Below, piece by piece: positions 5,163 to 6,620 of a DNA stretch of 6,620 nt. This stretch comes from Reyranella sp. GTDB lineage: Bacteria > Pseudomonadota > Alphaproteobacteria > Reyranellales > Reyranellaceae. A model generated the notes under the pieces. The model worked only from the letters and a program-made list of their open reading frames with translations, made no database searches and was not told the DNA's origin. Position 1 is the first letter of the stretch. Every line of letters begins with the position of its first letter. The DNA lies in assembly GCA_016780605.1 (NCBI GenBank), contig JADHLS010000302.1, positions 1 to 6,620 on the forward strand. Reading direction: 5' to 3'. A program made the position numbers and the translations under genes.

Positions 5163-6050
5163 GTGGAACTGCGCCACCTCCGCTATTTCGCCACCGTCGC
5201 CCGCGAGGGCCACATCACGCGCGCGGCCGAGAAGCTCCACATCCAGCAGCCGCCGCTCAGCCAGCAGATCAAGGCGCTGGAGGCCGAGATCGGCGCCCCG
5301 CTGTTGGTGCGTCATCCGCGCGGCGTCAGCCTGACCGACGCCGGCCGCACCTTCCTGGCCGACGCCGAGGCGGTGCTGGCCCAGGTCGAGCGCGCCGCCG
5401 CCCACGCCCGGCGCACCGCGCGCGGCGAAGTCGGCCGCATCGCCGTGGGCTTCACCACGTCGGCGCCGTTCCATCCCCTGGTGGCACGCGCCATCCGTGA
5501 GTTCCGCGCCGGCCGGCCGGGCGTGTCCTTCGTGCTGGAGGAGACCGGCTCGGTCGAGCTCCTGGCCGGCCTGCGCGAGGAGCGGCTGGACATCGCCTTC
5601 ATCCGCTCTGGCCTCGCCGACCCGCAGGGCCTCGCCGTCCATGCGCTGTTGCAGGAGGACATGGTGGCGGCCCTGCCGGCGCGGCATCGGTTGACTCGCC
5701 GTCCGCAGCTCACCTTGAAGGATCTCGCGCCGGAGACCTTCATTCTTTACCGCCGGCCCGACGGACGCGGGCTCTACGACGTCATCATCACCGCCTGCGC
5801 CGAGGCGGGCTTCTCGCCCAATGTCGGCCAGGAAGCGCCGCGTATCGTGTCGACGCTGAACCTGGTGGCGGCGGGCCTCGGCATCACCATCGTGCCGGCC
5901 TCGCTCAGCCGCCTGCCGCTCGAGGGCGTCACCTACCGCACGCTGAAGGGCCGGCCCGCCATCAAGGTGCCGCTGAACCTCGCCTGCCGTGCCGACGAAC
6001 GCTCGGCCGCGACGCTGGCCTTCGTCGATCTGGCGCGCCGACTGGCATGA
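5163..6050 (+). CDS. LysR-type transcriptional regulator
   Basis: Regulator of 295 residues, normal for the family (about 290-310). The N-terminal winged helix (1-60) reads ELRHLRYFATVAREGHITRA, then AAEKLHIQQPPLSQQIKALE (21-40, including the recognition helix), then LLVRHPRGVSLTDAGRTF. A linker helix (about 62-88) leads to the two-lobed effector-binding domain (about 91-295), recognisable from GRIAVGFTTSAPFHPL, LREERLDIAFIR and VAAGLGITIVPASL. The ELRHLRYF...QPPLSQQI pattern resembles the BenM/CatM/CbnR-like subgroup, which often senses aromatic or organic-acid metabolites, but the effector here is unknown. The GTG at 5163 is preferred because it has a GAGG site and begins exactly at the conserved ELRHLRYF. 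The in-frame ATG at 5094 would add 23 residues encoded by the interspersed repeat. It diverges from the transporter and lies 84 bases before a third hotdog gene on the same strand. Confidence 0.93.
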   Translation: MELRHLRYFATVAREGHITRAAEKLHIQQPPLSQQIKALEAEIGAPLLVRHPRGVSLTDAGRTFLADAEAVLAQVERAAAHARRTARGEVGRIAVGFTTSAPFHPLVARAIREFRAGRPGVSFVLEETGSVELLAGLREERLDIAFIRSGLADPQGLAVHALLQEDMVAALPARHRLTRRPQLTLKDLAPETFILYRRPDGRGLYDVIITACAEAGFSPNVGQEAPRIVSTLNLVAAGLGITIVPASLSRLPLEGVTYRTLKGRPAIKVPLNLACRADERSAATLAFVDLARRLA

Positions 6051-6068
6051 TCCCCTGGCATGATCCCC
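6042..6068. repeat. 13-base perfect tandem duplication across the LysR stop codon
   Basis: TGGCATGATCCCC occurs at 6043-6055 and again at 6056-6068, and each copy is preceded by C. The LysR stop TGA lies in the first copy. A third partial match (GCATG) follows at 6071, and the second copy also forms one arm of a hairpin with 6072-6078. It looks like a recent slippage duplication and does not change the protein. Confidence 0.8.
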
Positions 6069-6078
6069 GTGCATGCCA
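6056..6078 (+). terminator. Short stem-loop after the LysR gene
   Basis: TGGCATG (6056-6062) pairs perfectly with CATGCCA (6072-6078) over a 9-base loop, followed by the moderately AT-rich TTCAATTC. It could end the LysR transcript, but the 7-base stem is modest and there is no true U tract. Confidence 0.3.
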
Positions 6079-6121
6079 TTCAATTCACAACATTCATTTC
6101 CCGCATCTGACGCCGCGGCCC

Positions 6122-6127
6122 TAGGCT
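6122..6127 (+). promoter_or_regulatory. Candidate -10 element (TAGGCT) for a leaderless hotdog transcript
   Basis: TAGGCT ends 7 bases before the ATG at 6135, with no purine-rich ribosome binding site between. Its setting (CCTAGGCTTCGCGCC before ATG) closely parallels that of the ArsR-type gene (CCTAGATTCCTCGC before ATG). No convincing -35 is seen; the best, TTCCCG at 6098 with an 18-base spacer, is weak. Confidence 0.35.
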
Positions 6128-6134
6128 TCGCGCC

Positions 6135-6566
6135 ATGGCCGACGCCCATCCCCCACCCGATTTCCAGCCGTTGTTCCGGACCAGCCCGTTCCTGGATCAC
6201 CTCGGCCCGTTCTACATGCGGCGGCAGGCGGACGGCACGTTTGTCGTCGGCGTGCGCATCCAGCCGCATCATGCGAACGGCCGTGGCGTGGCGCACGGCG
6301 GGCTCCTGATGACGCTGTGCGACATCGCCCTCGGCTACCGCACGTCATCGAGTGTCGAGCCGCGGCTGATGATCACGACGGCCAGCATCACGACCGACTT
6401 CGCCGGCTCCGCCAGGATCGGCGACTGGGTCGAAGCGCATGTCGACGTGCACAAGGTGGGCGGCCGGCTCGCCTTCGCCAACTGCTACCTCATGCGCGAC
6501 GGCGAGCGCATCGTGCACGCCAGCGGCGTGTTCGCCCGTAGCGGCGACCGGCCCCCGGCCGGCTGA
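6135..6566 (+). CDS. PaaI-like hotdog-fold thioesterase (143 residues)
   Basis: Third hotdog protein of the window, on the opposite strand from the other two. It has N48-GRGVA-H54-G-G with Asp63 (LCDIALGYR), the same spacing as the other two, and the strand ASITTDFAGSARIGDWVEAHVDV with the shared GDW. The C-terminal strands (LAFANCYLMRDGERIVHASGVFA) complete a standard single hotdog domain of normal PaaI length. It probably acts as a cytosolic oligomeric thioesterase on an unidentified acyl-CoA. The N-terminal PPPDFQPLFRTSPFLDHLGPFYMRR is typical of the helix and first strand that precede the motif. The ATG at 6135 is the natural start and may be leaderless. It lies 84 bases after the LysR-type gene, so it could be a target of that regulator, but a separate promoter looks likely. 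It is followed by an independent ribosome binding site for the next gene. Confidence 0.9.
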   Translation: MADAHPPPDFQPLFRTSPFLDHLGPFYMRRQADGTFVVGVRIQPHHANGRGVAHGGLLMTLCDIALGYRTSSSVEPRLMITTASITTDFAGSARIGDWVEAHVDVHKVGGRLAFANCYLMRDGERIVHASGVFARSGDRPPAG

Positions 6567-6610
6567 TCGAGGGACATCGCAACGTCACACCGGCAACGCA
6601 TACTGTTCGC

Positions 6611-6616
6611 AGGAGG
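6611..6616 (+). promoter_or_regulatory. Strong Shine-Dalgarno sequence for a gene starting beyond the window
   Basis: AGGAGG ends 4 bases before the right edge, in the 54 bases after the hotdog stop, so a start codon is expected within the first few bases past the window. In contrast to three genes here that lack such a site, this one would be translated in the usual way from a leadered or polycistronic mRNA. Confidence 0.55.
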
Positions 6617-6620
6617 ACCG

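Noticed and set aside
5076..6296. Long minus-strand open frame (406 codons) opposite LysR
   Set aside because: It lies antisense to a clear LysR gene, has a low-complexity translation, and ends in the peptide of the interspersed repeat, a classic sign of a spurious ORF.
1..6620. CRISPR array, insertion sequence, prophage or toxin-antitoxin pair
   Set aside because: There are no spaced direct repeats, transposase, integrase or small overlapping toxin-antitoxin gene pair. The repeats present are short palindromes and one 13-base tandem copy.

Overview
The window is GC-rich, tightly packed bacterial chromosome: eight complete genes and one gene cut by the left edge, with little intergenic space. 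The strong GC bias at third codon positions, the gene families and the intergenic palindromes suggest a proteobacterium, most likely an alphaproteobacterium. That is inferred from style, since no rRNA or other marker gene is present.

Layout. (1) Positions 2-2255, plus strand: the end of an exopolysaccharide operon of the poly-beta-1,6-N-acetylglucosamine (PNAG) type. It holds the C-terminal part of a PgaB-like glycoside-hydrolase-like protein, then a clear PgaC synthase and a PgaD-like two-helix membrane partner, each joined to the next by a 4-base ATGA overlap. (2) Positions 2323-3021, plus: an ArsR-type winged-helix regulator with a long cysteine-bearing C-terminal domain. (3) Positions 3156-4102, minus: two PaaI-like hotdog thioesterases separated by 2 bases. 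(4) Positions 4208-4954, minus: a TauE/SafE (TSUP) membrane transporter. (5) Positions 5163-6050, plus: a LysR-type regulator divergent from the transporter, across an AT-rich control region that also carries a palindromic interspersed repeat. (6) Positions 6135-6566, plus: a third PaaI-like hotdog protein. (7) The window ends with a strong Shine-Dalgarno sequence for a gene just beyond it.

How the parts work together. PgaC with PgaD would polymerise and export the polysaccharide across the inner membrane, and the PgaB-like protein would process it outside. The three hotdog proteins share one motif layout (N-x5-H-G-G, Asp nine residues after His, and a later GDW) and probably hydrolyse acyl-CoA esters of unknown identity. 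The LysR protein is placed to control the divergent transporter, itself, or the downstream hotdog gene. Three genes (2323, 4102 on minus, 6135) have a -10-like hexamer 5-7 bases before the start codon, as expected for leaderless mRNAs.

No clearly new multi-gene system is visible. The points most worth a second look are the cluster of three divergent hotdog thioesterases around a LysR/TSUP pair, the leaderless-promoter pattern, and the interspersed palindrome in the lysR leader.
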